Assembly: GCA_017429835.1 (NCBI GenBank) | Contig: JAFROD010000007.1 | Coordinates: forward strand, 1-64,000 | Length of the DNA: 64,000 nt | Reading direction: 5' to 3' | Source of the DNA: Oscillospiraceae bacterium | GTDB lineage: Bacteria > Bacillota > Clostridia > Oscillospirales > Oscillospiraceae | Part shown: one piece after another, positions 1-8,936 of the stretch | How positions within the stretch are numbered: position 1 is the stretch's first letter | How the letters are laid out: each line of letters opens with the position of its first letter | The notes under the pieces: model-generated | Told to the model about the DNA's origin: nothing | What the model saw: the letters and a program-made list of their open reading frames with translations, nothing else | The model's database searches: none | Made by a program: the position numbers and the translations under genes

Positions 1-102
1 CTCCTGAATCAGTATGTTTCCTTCTTCAACTACCGACGACGACACGCCGCTTTGGGCTACAAAAGCCCAGTTCAGTACAGGACCGAACTGGGCTTTCCAT
101 GA
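1..102 (+). CDS. IS3-family transposase, C-terminal end (cut by window edge)
   Basis: The frame open from base 1 to the TGA at 100-102 encodes the conserved tail of the IS3/IS150-type OrfB integrase: an F-N-Y-R-R-R-H-A-A-L-G-Y stretch followed by a P-V-Q-Y-R motif. This is the end of the rve catalytic domain, which carries out DDE transposition. The catalytic residues lie outside the window, so I cannot say whether the element is intact. It runs towards hamA, and its end lies at the first codons of that gene. Confidence 0.85.
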   Translation, partial: LLNQYVSFFNYRRRHAALGYKSPVQYRTELGFP

Positions 103-113
103 CTTTTCTTTTT

Positions 114-141
114 CCCTGTCTACTTTTCCTTGACAGGTGCA
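114..141 (+). repeat. Probable right terminal inverted repeat of the IS3-family element
   Basis: The transposase stop is followed by a pyrimidine-rich stretch and CCTTGACAGGTGCA, which resembles IS3-family right ends (inward copies read TGCACNTGTCAAGG). The left end is outside the window, so the repeat cannot be paired and the exact boundary is approximate. The TTG at 130 that opens the hamA frame lies inside this end. Confidence 0.5.
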
Positions 142-1029
142 CTGATAAATAACGACTCCTTATTCAATTTTATCCACGTAATACAACAAAACTTTGAAAT
201 TATTCCAGATGACAAACAGCATATTGGAGCAAGCATAGCATATCAAGATATAAAGGAATTAAGAGAAGGGTTTATTAACGAACTTTATGATACAATCGTA
301 GAGTGGGTCTATAGTTCTGAAAAGTATTCAGAATTGTTAGAATGCGAAAAAAAGCAGGGCAAAAGTCTTTCGGTAGCCAGTTCTGCTATTCAAAGAAAGG
401 CAAGATCAAAATTTAGAAAAAGTGATAACCCGCAGAAACTGCTTATTCAAGGTCAAATCGGAGAACTACTTTTATTCCACTTTATCCAAAGGTATATGAA
501 AGCTGTACCGTTATTGAGAAAGATGAAAATAACAACTAATAGCAAACTGGAGCGATTTGGGGCAGATGCCATTCATTACAAGAAGGAAAATGATAGAAAC
601 ATTTTAATCCTTGGAGAAGCCAAAACATATACTAGCAAATATCGTTTTGATGAAGCTTTTTCCGATGCTATCACAAGTATTTTGACCACATATGAAAACA
701 TTTATAGTGAATTGGGTTTATATTCACACGAGGACTTTCTGGATAAAGAATTAGATGATGTGGCTGAAAGAATATTGAATAATACACTGGAGAATCCTCG
801 TTTTGAACTGGTTTGCATTGTTATTTATGATGAAAATAAATCTTTACAAATTACTGATCAAAATGATATTCACAGGCAAATTGATGAAATCATCAAAGGG
901 CGATTTAGAGATTTCGATAATAGCAAAATAGATATTGAAGGAAGGCCCGTTCTAAAGCGGATTACATATATTGTATTCCCAATTTGGAAATTAAACCAGC
1001 TGGCAAAAGAATTTCAAGATTTAATTTAA
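130..1029 (+). CDS. hamA: Hachiman anti-phage protein HamA (DUF1837 nuclease), N-terminus altered by an IS
   Basis: HamA is the effector nuclease of the Hachiman defence system and works with the helicase HamB. The 299-residue frame has the DUF1837 hallmarks of a PD-(D/E)XK-type fold: a G-E pair near residue 111, G-A-D-A-I-H at 144-149 and G-E-A-K at 162-165, giving plausible catalytic D, E and K. Length is normal for the family, so most of the protein is present. The only start before residue 123 is a TTG at 130 inside the IS3 end, with no visible Shine-Dalgarno. The native start was therefore probably lost or replaced. hamB follows 11 bp downstream. The gene is far more AT-rich than the bulk of the window, suggesting transfer. 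Confidence 0.85.
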   Translation: MTGALINNDSLFNFIHVIQQNFEIIPDDKQHIGASIAYQDIKELREGFINELYDTIVEWVYSSEKYSELLECEKKQGKSLSVASSAIQRKARSKFRKSDNPQKLLIQGQIGELLLFHFIQRYMKAVPLLRKMKITTNSKLERFGADAIHYKKENDRNILILGEAKTYTSKYRFDEAFSDAITSILTTYENIYSELGLYSHEDFLDKELDDVAERILNNTLENPRFELVCIVIYDENKSLQITDQNDIHRQIDEIIKGRFRDFDNSKIDIEGRPVLKRITYIVFPIWKLNQLAKEFQDLI

Positions 1030-1040
1030 GAGTGAGTAAT

Positions 1041-3563
1041 ATGGAGACTATAAAACAGGCTATACTTGATGCATGGTTGCACATTGATTATTATTATATC
1101 TCTAGCAAATTAGGCTTTATCAATAGAGATTATCAAATAACTGAGGAACTTATAATTGATACTATTAGATGTTTAGACTACGTGACGGTCATGGAAAAAG
1201 ATGATGCTAACTATGTTATTACAGTTTTAGCTTTAATGTGGTCTCATATTGATAAAAAACAATATGATATAAAGGACGTTGTAATTAAGTATCTGTCTAG
1301 AATTGGTTATCCCACATCTGCAATAATTGTGGATGAAGGTTACGATAAAGCAACAAATACTTTCTCGTCAGTAAACAGTCCATTAGATAAATTGACCATT
1401 ACTTTAAATCAAAAAGAAAATGAAGTTAATATAAATGGCAAGGAGTTTTTGCTTACAACTTTTCAAAAAAGAATATGGGATAGCTTGAATGCTAATAAGA
1501 TTGTTGGAATATCGGCGCCAACTTCAGCAGGAAAATCATTTGTTATCCTTTTAAATCTTACGAAAAAGCTTCTTGATGACCATATTGATATAATTTATAT
1601 CATTCCTACATTGAGCTTGTTGACTCAAGTTACGGAAGATTTCAATAAAATGCTCAAACTCATTGGTGTAGAGAATTATCTCATTACAAACTCTTATTCA
1701 GAATATGGGAATCAAGAAATTTCTCATATCTATATTATGACACAGGAAAAAGCCCTTTCGGCGTTTTCCTCGGAGCGGAATGCGTTTGATAAACGAATTG
1801 TTTTAGTAGCTGATGAAATTCAAAATATAGAAAGAATTGAAAATCATGATGATGAGCGTGCAAAAATATTATTTGATACGCTTACAGAGTTTAGATACAA
1901 AGAAAATGTAGAGCAAATTATTATATCTGGACCAAGAATACAAAAAATTGATCGGGTGGGGAAAAACCTTTTTGGTGTTGACGCTGATGATATTATTACG
2001 GACATAAGCCCTGTTTTAAATTTGACATATAGCATAAAACAAGTAGAAGGTAATTATTATTTTAAGCAGTACTGCGTATTAACGGATACGGCGATTAATG
2101 AAAAAATAGATGATTGGAGTATGATAGCTGGGTATGGAGATAATAAGTATGATGAGGATTATTTTAAATATCTAAATATGTTTATTAATTGCTTTGATAA
2201 TGATAATCAGAGCTTGGTTTTTGCGCCAACACCTGCGATTGCACGAGAAATAGCAAATAATATTGATCGAAATAAGCCTAATGAAATGACCCAAGGACTT
2301 ATTCAGTACTATAAGGAAACTGTTCGAGGCAACTATTCTATGTGTACAACCCTAGAACATGGCGCAGCATACCATCACGGAAAGCTTCCAATGCACGTTA
2401 GATGCACACTAGAAAAAGCTATTTCAGATAAGCTTATTGGGACAGTAGTATGCACTACAACATTAATGCAAGGTGTGAATATGCCTGCTCAAAATATCAT
2501 AATTAGAAACCCTCACTTATATGTAAAGAGAAAAAAAGGCTCTGCTGAACTTTCAAATTATGAGATGGCCAACTTGCGTGGTAGAGCAGGTAGATTGTTA
2601 AAAGACTTTATTGGTAGAACTTTTGTTATAGATGAATCGTCTTTTGAGGAGACGGAAGGATATGACCAGCAGAATCTGTTTGACGATGTTGAAAAAGAGT
2701 TGCCAACAAATTATGGCGAGAAATTTGAAGCAAACAAAAGTGATATCATAGATGTATTAAGCGACAATACTCCTGTGGACTTTTCGATGAATCAGTACGG
2801 ATATTTGGTAAACTATATTCGCCAATCTGTGTTACGGTACGGGGAAGGCTCAACCTCTAGAATGCGTGATGTAGGTATTAAGCTCACCAAAGAACAAGTG
2901 GCGGCTATTATTTATCAAATGGATCGACTGTCAGTGCCAAGGGAAATATGCTACAAAAATAGATATTGGGATCCAGTCGTGCTTGATGCTATTTTTTCAA
3001 ATTACGGCGAGAATGTGCCTGCGCATCCATGTGAATACGGTGCACGTGCAAAATTGGATAGAATGCTTAAGTTCCTAAGAGATACTGATTCTACATCCTA
3101 CATGTATAATAAACATATTAATCCACAACTAAGGAAAGGATCAGGAAGAAAAAACTTAGTGGATTTATGTATGCAATGGTCAAAAGAGGTAAGCTTATCC
3201 AAAATCTTAAATAGTGAAAAGTTTGATAATCCAAATGAAATAGAGGATACAATCGAAATTTTACAAAACACAGTATCTTTTCATGTGCCGCTACTGTTAA
3301 AGCCAATTTTTGATATGAAAAATCCGAATAGCAGTTTTCTTACATGCATGCAAAGCGGTGCATATAATAGAACTACAAAGAAATTGATTGCGTTGGGGAT
3401 ACCAAGAGAAACGTCTATATACATATATAACAGCCTATTTTCGGAGATTAATGAAGGTGAATTTGATGAAATTCAATTAGAGAACTATATTCGAAGTAGT
3501 TTAAAGGAAAGGATGGAGGCTTTTCCGTACTGGACAAGGATACAATTCGAATATTTGATTTAA
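1041..3563 (+). CDS. hamB: Hachiman anti-phage helicase HamB
   Basis: This is a superfamily 2 DEAD/DEAH-type helicase of 840 residues, the partner of HamA. Walker A (A-P-T-S-A-G-K-S) lies near residues 160-167 and the DEIQ Walker B box near 258-261. Later motifs include T-T-L-M-Q-G-V-N-M-P (motif V region) and L-R-G-R-A-G-R-L (motif VI arginine finger). The ATG at 1041 is preferred over a TTG at 984 because the TTG lies inside hamA; an AGAGTGAG stretch precedes the ATG. The long C-terminus beyond the helicase core has no motif I recognise. All motifs look intact, so any loss of defence function should come from the hamA 5' end. Confidence 0.9.
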   Translation: METIKQAILDAWLHIDYYYISSKLGFINRDYQITEELIIDTIRCLDYVTVMEKDDANYVITVLALMWSHIDKKQYDIKDVVIKYLSRIGYPTSAIIVDEGYDKATNTFSSVNSPLDKLTITLNQKENEVNINGKEFLLTTFQKRIWDSLNANKIVGISAPTSAGKSFVILLNLTKKLLDDHIDIIYIIPTLSLLTQVTEDFNKMLKLIGVENYLITNSYSEYGNQEISHIYIMTQEKALSAFSSERNAFDKRIVLVADEIQNIERIENHDDERAKILFDTLTEFRYKENVEQIIISGPRIQKIDRVGKNLFGVDADDIITDISPVLNLTYSIKQVEGNYYFKQYCVLTDTAINEKIDDWSMIAGYGDNKYDEDYFKYLNMFINCFDNDNQSLVFAPTPAIAREIANNIDRNKPNEMTQGLIQYYKETVRGNYSMCTTLEHGAAYHHGKLPMHVRCTLEKAISDKLIGTVVCTTTLMQGVNMPAQNIIIRNPHLYVKRKKGSAELSNYEMANLRGRAGRLLKDFIGRTFVIDESSFEETEGYDQQNLFDDVEKELPTNYGEKFEANKSDIIDVLSDNTPVDFSMNQYGYLVNYIRQSVLRYGEGSTSRMRDVGIKLTKEQVAAIIYQMDRLSVPREICYKNRYWDPVVLDAIFSNYGENVPAHPCEYGARAKLDRMLKFLRDTDSTSYMYNKHINPQLRKGSGRKNLVDLCMQWSKEVSLSKILNSEKFDNPNEIEDTIEILQNTVSFHVPLLLKPIFDMKNPNSSFLTCMQSGAYNRTTKKLIALGIPRETSIYIYNSLFSEINEGEFDEIQLENYIRSSLKERMEAFPYWTRIQFEYLI

Positions 3564-3739
3564 ACACGTTATCAACACTGATAACAAAATGATAACATCA
3601 CAGCTAATAGGCAAAATAATATGGATATATCAAATAATCAAAGGAACTATGAATAGAACGAGCAAGAATTCCTAAGCGGAATTAGTTAAATCCCATTGTA
3701 AATGATTAATCCCGGCCGGTTTGTGATTTATACTAAACT

Positions 3740-4429
3740 CTAATTAAAGCAAGACAATATCCAATTGCGACCGGTTATACTGCGAATCACTTCGGTGGAG
3801 AGATCGTTGATTACATCACAAAGACGATCGACGACCTTTTCCAATGAAGTGAAGATTTCATTCCTAAATCCCATCTTTCGAAGCTCCTTCCAGATTTGCT
3901 CAATGGGATTGATTTCCGGAGTGTATGGAGGAATGAAGAAAAGACGAATATTCTCAGGAACTTGCAGGGTCATAGATTTGTGCCATGCAGCACCATCACA
4001 GCACAGCACGATCCTGTCCTCCGGAAACTGCATAGATAGATGCTCCAGAAAAGCATTCATCCATGCAGAATTGCAGTAAGGAAGGATAAGAAAGCAGGAT
4101 TCACCTGTTAATGGCTCAACAGCACCATATGCATAACGGTATTCCCGGATGTGATGGCATGGAACGGTTGGCCTGACGCCTTTTTCACACCAACAGTATT
4201 TCGGCTTGTTGATCCGCCCGAAGCCTGCTTCATCCTGAAACATAAGCCGGACTGTCTTCCCTGTGGATAACTTTTCTTCTTCTATGACTTCTTTATTCTT
4301 TTGAGGCCTCGATGACCTCCTCACTGGCTTTCTTTGGATGTTTGCTCCTCGGCATAACCTTTCTCCAGCCATGCCGACGCAAAACATAATAGATTTGTGC
4401 GGTCCCGATGGAGTGCCCAACAGCTTCAC
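3740..4429 (-). CDS. IS630-family transposase, catalytic part (OrfB)
   Basis: This frame carries the DDE_3 catalytic domain of IS630/Tc1-mariner transposases. The first Asp is in F-Q-D-E-A-G-F-G, the second in C-C-D-G-A-A-W-H, and the third acidic residue is the Glu of N-P-I-E-Q-I-W-K-E-L. The first 50 or so residues have no matching motif and overlap the upstream OrfA frame, so this part is probably reached by frameshift rather than by its own start. The overlap at 4293-4310 contains a CTCAAAAGAA run on the coding strand. I cannot tell whether the shift is programmed or inactivating. Confidence 0.85.
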   Translation of the reverse strand: MKLLGTPSGPHKSIMFCVGMAGERLCRGANIQRKPVRRSSRPQKNKEVIEEEKLSTGKTVRLMFQDEAGFGRINKPKYCWCEKGVRPTVPCHHIREYRYAYGAVEPLTGESCFLILPYCNSAWMNAFLEHLSMQFPEDRIVLCCDGAAWHKSMTLQVPENIRLFFIPPYTPEINPIEQIWKELRKMGFRNEIFTSLEKVVDRLCDVINDLSTEVIRSITGRNWILSCFN

Positions 4430-4778
4430 GGTAAGCGGCTTCTATGGCGGACACTTCCACCATCTCACCTTTTTCAGCTTGTGCTTTGAACGGAGCCAGC
4501 AGTGCTTCTTCTTCGGCATAGCTCATGTTTCGCCGGTTCCCTTTGTATTGTTTCTTTGCTATGGAATCCAGCCCTTTTTCAAAGTACTGCCGAATCAAGC
4601 TGCAGATATGCGAACGATGAAATCCCGTCTTTTCCGAGATTTCCGCTTGCGTTTTTCCTTCGCAACGCATTTCCAGCACTTGCAGTCGTTTGTCTGTTTG
4701 CTTATCCCGGTTCTTTTCCCTCGTCTTTTTTATTTGTGCGTAATCTTCTGCACTGAATTTGTACTTCATTTTCATCAC
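4293..4778 (-). CDS. IS630-family transposase, DNA-binding part (OrfA)
   Basis: A 161-residue protein with two helix-turn-helix units. The first reads E-M-R-C-E-G-K-T-Q-A-E-I-S-E-K-T-G; a winged-helix segment follows around residues 100-140, ending Y-Y-V-L-R-R-H-G-W. This arrangement is usual for the N-terminal half of IS630 transposases. It overlaps the catalytic frame by 137 bp in a different phase. Together the two frames make one transposase of normal length. Confidence 0.85.
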   Translation of the reverse strand: MMKMKYKFSAEDYAQIKKTREKNRDKQTDKRLQVLEMRCEGKTQAEISEKTGFHRSHICSLIRQYFEKGLDSIAKKQYKGNRRNMSYAEEEALLAPFKAQAEKGEMVEVSAIEAAYREAVGHSIGTAQIYYVLRRHGWRKVMPRSKHPKKASEEVIEASKE

Positions 4779-4872
4779 CGTTCGTATTATACCACGGCGA
4801 TCTGTGCTTGTCTATGTTTTATTAGAAAATAGTATTACATCCAAAACGGTCGGGATTCGGGTATGGAGGTGT

Positions 4873-6810
4873 TTAAGCGAGCAGTGCGCAGACGACAAAC
4901 GGAAAGGAAGTCGCTGCAGCAGATGCGATGATGGAAGGGGTTGTTCGCTTCAGCTTTTTAGAGATCAAAAGGATCAGACCGGCGGCCAGAATCGCTGCGG
5001 CGAGGGCTGCGCAGAAATAGATTGCAAGGGCGAAGCGAACGGTTCCGAAGCGGATACCGAGCAGCGAAACGCTGGCGGCCGGGGATGTCAGGCCGTCCAA
5101 GCCGTATACGCTGCGGACGGCAAGCACATGCGGAATCACACAGATCGCACAGGACGCAGCCGCATAGAGCGCAGCAAGTATCCGTTTATAGCGCTGCGCA
5201 TGCCGCTTTCGGGCAGAAACGGCCAAGAGCTGCTCCATGCTGGTCTCGGATTCGACGGCATTGCAGGCAGCCAGCCCCAGCGACAGGCACAGGCCGAGCT
5301 TTGCGCCAAGCTCCAGCCACTCTCGGGCGCCCCGTCTTCCGAATAGACGTTCCCAGCCAAGCAGCGACACGAAATCGCCGCCCTTTTGCTTTGCTTCCTC
5401 ATATTGCGCCTGAACCTTGCGGAACAGGTCCTCTCCGTAAAACTCCTGCTGCAGGAAGCCTGCCTGGATTTGATAGCTTTCCGGCGTGATTCTTCCGGAA
5501 GACATGGCTTCGACCAGCTCTGCCAATTTGGAATAGACCTCGTCATAGTTCGCCTGCCGCTGGGCCAGAAGCGCATTCTTTTCCTCGTTTGGCGGGCCTT
5601 CCAGCCGGGAAACGTAATCCAGATAGAGATATGCCTCGGGGGAAAGCCGCTCTGAAAAACTGTGATAGGTCCAGATCTGCAGGATGAGTAATGCGAGCAG
5701 TACCAAGCCTGCACGCTCCATGACCAGCAGCTTGCGCGCCTCATAGGAAAACAGCGTTCCGGGCTTCTTTTTTCTACGCAGGAAGAAGCGCAGCTTCCGC
5801 TCCGTCGTGATCGGGCTGCGGAAGCGCCAGAGCAGCAAAGCACAGACTATACAAAACGCACAGACGCACGTCCAAAAAACCAGGGCAAACAACCCATCCG
5901 GCACAGGTTTTCCAAACAGGTTTAGATTATAGTAGGTTTGGAACAGTCTTTCCGAATCCCACAGTCGCAGCGCGCTGCAAGCGGTTTGGATCGGCCGCTC
6001 CGCAGCTTCCGGTCGCGCATCGCATAAGAGCAGTAAAGCAGCCATCCCCGCAGCGCCGACGGGTGTTCGCATCGTATTACAGGCCAGCGTCAAAACGCCA
6101 AACACACACCATGCCGCAATCAGTTTTGCCAGCAGGAACAGCAGGTAATATGTCCCAACGGTGATGTGCCACGGACTTTGCTGAAAACCGTAGATCGACT
6201 GGATCGGAGCAGAAAGCGGCGTCATCCCGCAGCGCAGCAGACCGATTAGCAGATTGCTTCCGTACAGCAGCACAACTCCAAGCGCCAGCATAATGCCGCC
6301 TGCCGCGAGTTTTGACAGATACAGCGGCCCTCTGCCGCGCTTCAAGGGAAGCAGCAGCGTTCGGTGGTTCCGCTCCTCGGAAAACAGCGTCAATGCGACC
6401 AGCAGCACAGTCAAAAGCAGGATCACGTCTGTAATGCGGCCTCCGGGCAGCGTTTCCGCCATGCCCGTGTAGCAGAGCAGTGGCCTGACGTCCTGTAAAT
6501 CACTGTAGATCGCACCTGAGACAATCAGGTTTTGTCGATCGAAGCCCTCTGCTTGATAGACCAGGAGCGTCAGCAGATGTGCCTGGGTCGCCAGCACGTT
6601 TTCCAGATAGGCCGAATAGCCCGCTGTCTCGCGGACGCGCTCTGCCACAGCGCCGACCAACGCCCGATCTGCATAGAGATCACCGGTGATGAGCTGCCCG
6701 TCATAATCGTTACTCCACAGCGCATTCAGAAGCTGCTCTTCCAAAGGCTCCAGGCGCACCGCAGCCTCCTGCGGCTTCAGACCCTCCGTCGCGGCGTAAA
6801 TGGTTTGGAT
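4873..6810 (-). pseudogene. ABC-2 type permease, 5'-truncated
   Basis: A membrane protein with two similar halves, each having a long extracytoplasmic segment followed by clusters of membrane helices. The second half starts near a S-Y-E-A-R-K-L-L cytoplasmic motif and one helix, then a large loop rich in Glu and Gln. This is the layout of large ABC-2 exporter permeases. The first half lacks its cytoplasmic start and first helix: upstream of about 6810 the frame becomes the antisense of a recombinase. No ATPase partner is present. The stop lies only 16 bp from the IS630 end. It is best read as a broken gene left by a deletion. Confidence 0.7.
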
Positions 6811-7449
6811 ATTGAGCAGGTCGTGCTGTTGGAGATGCGGCGGCTGGCGGCATTCCTGCGTTATGACGAAGAAGCCTTTGCGGATATCCTGGCGCAGAAG
6901 ACGAACCGGGATATGCTTGCGGAACAGAAGCGCCTGGAAGGAGAGTTGCAAAAGGCCATTGCCCGAAGCGAGACTGTTGTGCGGCTGTATGAAAAGCTCT
7001 ATGAGGACAACGCCAGCGGAAAGGTCACGGACGAGTGGTTCATGCAGCTGTCCCATAAGTACGAGGTAGAGCGGATGGAACTCAAAAACAAGATTTCAGA
7101 TTACCGCCAGCGGCTCTCCGAGCTTGGCTCCATGCAGCAGGGCCGAGACAGCTTCCTGCAGGCGATTCGCAGGTTTATGGAGATGGGGACCCTCACGGCA
7201 CCGCTGCTCCAGGAGCTGATCGACCACATCGACGTCTATGAAACAGAGGGCAAGGGCAAGCACCGCACCCAGCGCGTCGTGATCTACTATCGCTTCGTGG
7301 GCTATATCGACTTGAGCGAAGCGGACTTCGTGGAGGAAGTGCTGTCTCAGGAGAACCACAAGGCCGAAACCCGTCAGGGCGTCGCTGTCGAGTACCTGTC
7401 CGAGAAGCCCATACCGGAGCACCGTCCCGCAAAAGAAGCCTCAGCCTGA
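6808..7449 (+). pseudogene. Large serine recombinase, C-terminal fragment
   Basis: From about 6808 the plus-strand frame encodes the C-terminal part of a TnpX-type large serine recombinase: the E-M-R-R-L-A-A-F segment, a long heptad-rich coiled coil (about residues 60-130 of the fragment), and a DUF4368-like end with I-D-H-I-D-V-Y and V-I-Y-Y-R-F-V-G. The catalytic serine resolvase domain and zinc ribbon are missing. The fragment begins exactly where the permease fragment begins on the other strand, so one rearrangement removed both 5' ends. It is probably the relic of a conjugative or mobilizable element. Confidence 0.8.
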
Positions 7450-7502
7450 GACGCCCATAACAAAAACGCCGCCCAAACGGACGGCAGACCCACAAAAACA
7501 AT

Positions 7503-7546
7503 ATGTCGAGTGTTCATAACTCAAGTCCGTTATGAACACTCGACAT
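7503..7546. terminator. Perfect 18-bp hairpin next to a tRNA-Pro fragment
   Basis: The arms starting ATGTCGAGTG (7503) and ending CACTCGACAT (7546) pair over 18 bp with an 8-base loop. The hairpin abuts the CCA end of the tRNA-Pro fragment at 7546-7576, as a terminator would after a tRNA. Confidence 0.6.
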
Positions 7547-7576
7547 GGTCCGAGTGACTGGATTCGAACCAGCGGC
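7546..7576 (-). repeat. tRNA-Pro 3'-end fragment (T arm and acceptor), copy 1
   Basis: On the minus strand this reads as the T stem-loop with GGTTCGAATCC, the acceptor 3' strand CACTCGG, the discriminator A and CCA. It is identical to the last 31 bases of the intact tRNA-Pro at 56085-56161. The rest of the tRNA is absent, so it is a duplicated end, not a tRNA gene. Confidence 0.8.
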
Positions 7577-7699
7577 AGTGCAGCACTTCGTGCAGGCACT
7601 GCCGTGCGGCGGATGTCCCCATTCGCTCGCCGCTTCGCGGCAACCGCGAAGGGATGACAAACAAGAGACCGCTGGCTCTTGCCATTCTCCACACTGCGG

Positions 7700-7731
7700 A
7701 AAAGCCGCAGGGCTGATGCCCCGCGGCTTTT
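7700..7731. terminator. GC hairpin next to tRNA-Pro fragment copy 2
   Basis: AAAAGCCGC at 7700-7708 pairs with GCGGCTTTT at 7723-7731. It stands directly downstream (minus strand) of the tRNA fragment at 7733-7779. The A and U tracts on both sides suit an intrinsic terminator in either direction. Confidence 0.6.
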
Positions 7732-7732
7732 C

Positions 7733-7779
7733 TGGTCCGAGTGACTGGATTCGAACCAGCGGCCTCTTGAACCCCATTC
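7733..7779 (-). repeat. tRNA-Pro 3'-end fragment (anticodon loop to CCA), copy 2
   Basis: These 47 bases match the intact tRNA-Pro(GGG) at 56085-56161 from the anticodon stem-loop to the CCA. Similarity stops at the 5' side of the anticodon loop. That is a usual crossover point for tyrosine-recombinase islands that use tRNA genes, so this is a candidate attachment site. Confidence 0.8.
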
Positions 7780-7988
7780 TTTGCCCGCGTTCCAAAACAT
7801 CGCTAAAAATTCGGAAAATACCGAAAAATCCAGAAAAAATGCGCATATAGTAATTCCAAATCTTCCATATATTTTTTCCGCTCCAATTCGTATTCCATAC
7901 GAAACACAAGATGAGACAGAGCAAAAGCAACCAATTTCGTGCCACTTTTTGCAAGATTTTGCGCAAAATAAAAGTGAACAAGCACGAA

Positions 7989-8044
7989 ATCCTATCTCGC
8001 GACAAGCAAAGGCAGTCAGGTTGCAGTATTTGGCTGCCATCCAA
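7989..8044. repeat. 56-bp direct repeat, left copy, flanking the AbiE module
   Basis: The segment beginning ATCCTATCTCGCGACAAGCA recurs at 9708-9763 in the same orientation with about seven differences. The two copies bracket the abiEi-abiEii pair. No gene is recognisable in the repeat itself, although the minus strand is open through both copies. Confidence 0.75.
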
Positions 8045-8072
8045 TAGAAAAATCCAGTGCTGATATCGTTCT

Positions 8073-8936
8073 TTACGTAAAAGCCCTATTATAGCTTGCA
8101 CGAAAAAGATCGTCCATAAGCTGAACCACTGTATCGCAGGTTTCCACAAAAGCGATCTCGGCGGCGTAGTCGTAGTCTTTGCTGTAGTTGCTCCATTGGC
8201 GGTTCATCACATCGCTGTGCTTGACGATTTCCATAACGCTTCGGTATTGCTTCACCGTTTCTGTTGTGCCGCGCTTTTGCGTTGTGGCATCAAGCGCCTG
8301 CCGGAGCGTGGGCATATCGAGGTTGTCTGCCTGCAGCTTGTGCAGAATGTAGATATCGAAATAGTCTCTCGGCCGGGTGTTCTGGTCGCCGCGGGAGACG
8401 ACTGTTTCCAGCTTCTCCGCCAGGATCGTCGCCAGATTATATGCCATCACCTGGATATACCGATCCTCCATCATCAGCTTGTATTGAAACACGACCTCAT
8501 GCGGTGTGATCTTATCACCCGTCGTGATATCCAGCTTCAGCGGAACGGCCAGCGGCGCATAATCCGCCGTGAGCGCGACCCGGTAGCCGGTGTACTCGTC
8601 GCCCTCGCGGATCGGTCCGATACCTTTCAATGTAAAAGTGACGTCATCTTCGATAGGGATTGCCACCACCTCCTCGATCATCCGCGGAATCGTCTCCTCC
8701 GAGACCGGATATCCTTTCATGGTGGCGTCCATGTCCATAGTCGCTCTGGAATCAAGGCCAACCATGGACGCAATTAGGAATCCGCCCTTCAAAATGAAAT
8801 TGTCCTTGAACCGAGAGACGGAAACCCGTTCCAGGAAGCGCTCCAGCATATAGTTCTGGAGGACCAGCTGGGCGGAAATCTTTTTCTCTTTTGCAATCTT
8901 CTTTACCACAGCCTTCAGCTGCATCGCGTTTTTCAC
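8073..8936 (-). CDS. abiEii: AbiEii-type nucleotidyltransferase toxin
   Basis: Toxin of a type IV toxin-antitoxin / abortive-infection pair, a nucleotidyltransferase of the DNA polymerase beta fold. The family signature is present: an L-K-G-G-F-L motif near residues 49-54, then D-M-D-A-T near 67-71, which supplies the metal-binding acidic pair. Further conserved segments include A-E-K-L-E-T-V and R-P-R-D-Y-F-D-I-Y near residue 190. At 287 residues it is full length. It overlaps the antitoxin gene by 4 bp (8933-8936), so the two are translationally coupled. It probably blocks growth on phage infection when the antitoxin fails to hold it. Confidence 0.88.
   Translation of the reverse strand: MKNAMQLKAVVKKIAKEKKISAQLVLQNYMLERFLERVSVSRFKDNFILKGGFLIASMVGLDSRATMDMDATMKGYPVSEETIPRMIEEVVAIPIEDDVTFTLKGIGPIREGDEYTGYRVALTADYAPLAVPLKLDITTGDKITPHEVVFQYKLMMEDRYIQVMAYNLATILAEKLETVVSRGDQNTRPRDYFDIYILHKLQADNLDMPTLRQALDATTQKRGTTETVKQYRSVMEIVKHSDVMNRQWSNYSKDYDYAAEIAFVETCDTVVQLMDDLFRASYNRAFT

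Larger units (their letters stand above)
3708..4857 (-). mobile_element. IS630-family insertion sequence
   Basis: The two transposase frames are bounded by imperfect inverted repeats. The left end starts AATCCCGGCCGGTTTG at about 3708 and the right end, read inward, starts AATCCCGACCGTTTTGG from about 4857. The element is about 1.15 kb. IS630 elements target TA, but I do not see a clean TA duplication, so the ends may be off by a few bases. It separates the Hachiman genes from the truncated permease. Confidence 0.75.

Noticed and set aside
7441..8149. Minus-strand frames of about 200 codons across the tRNA-Pro fragments
   Set aside because: They run through tRNA pieces and hairpins and have no family resemblance or start site.
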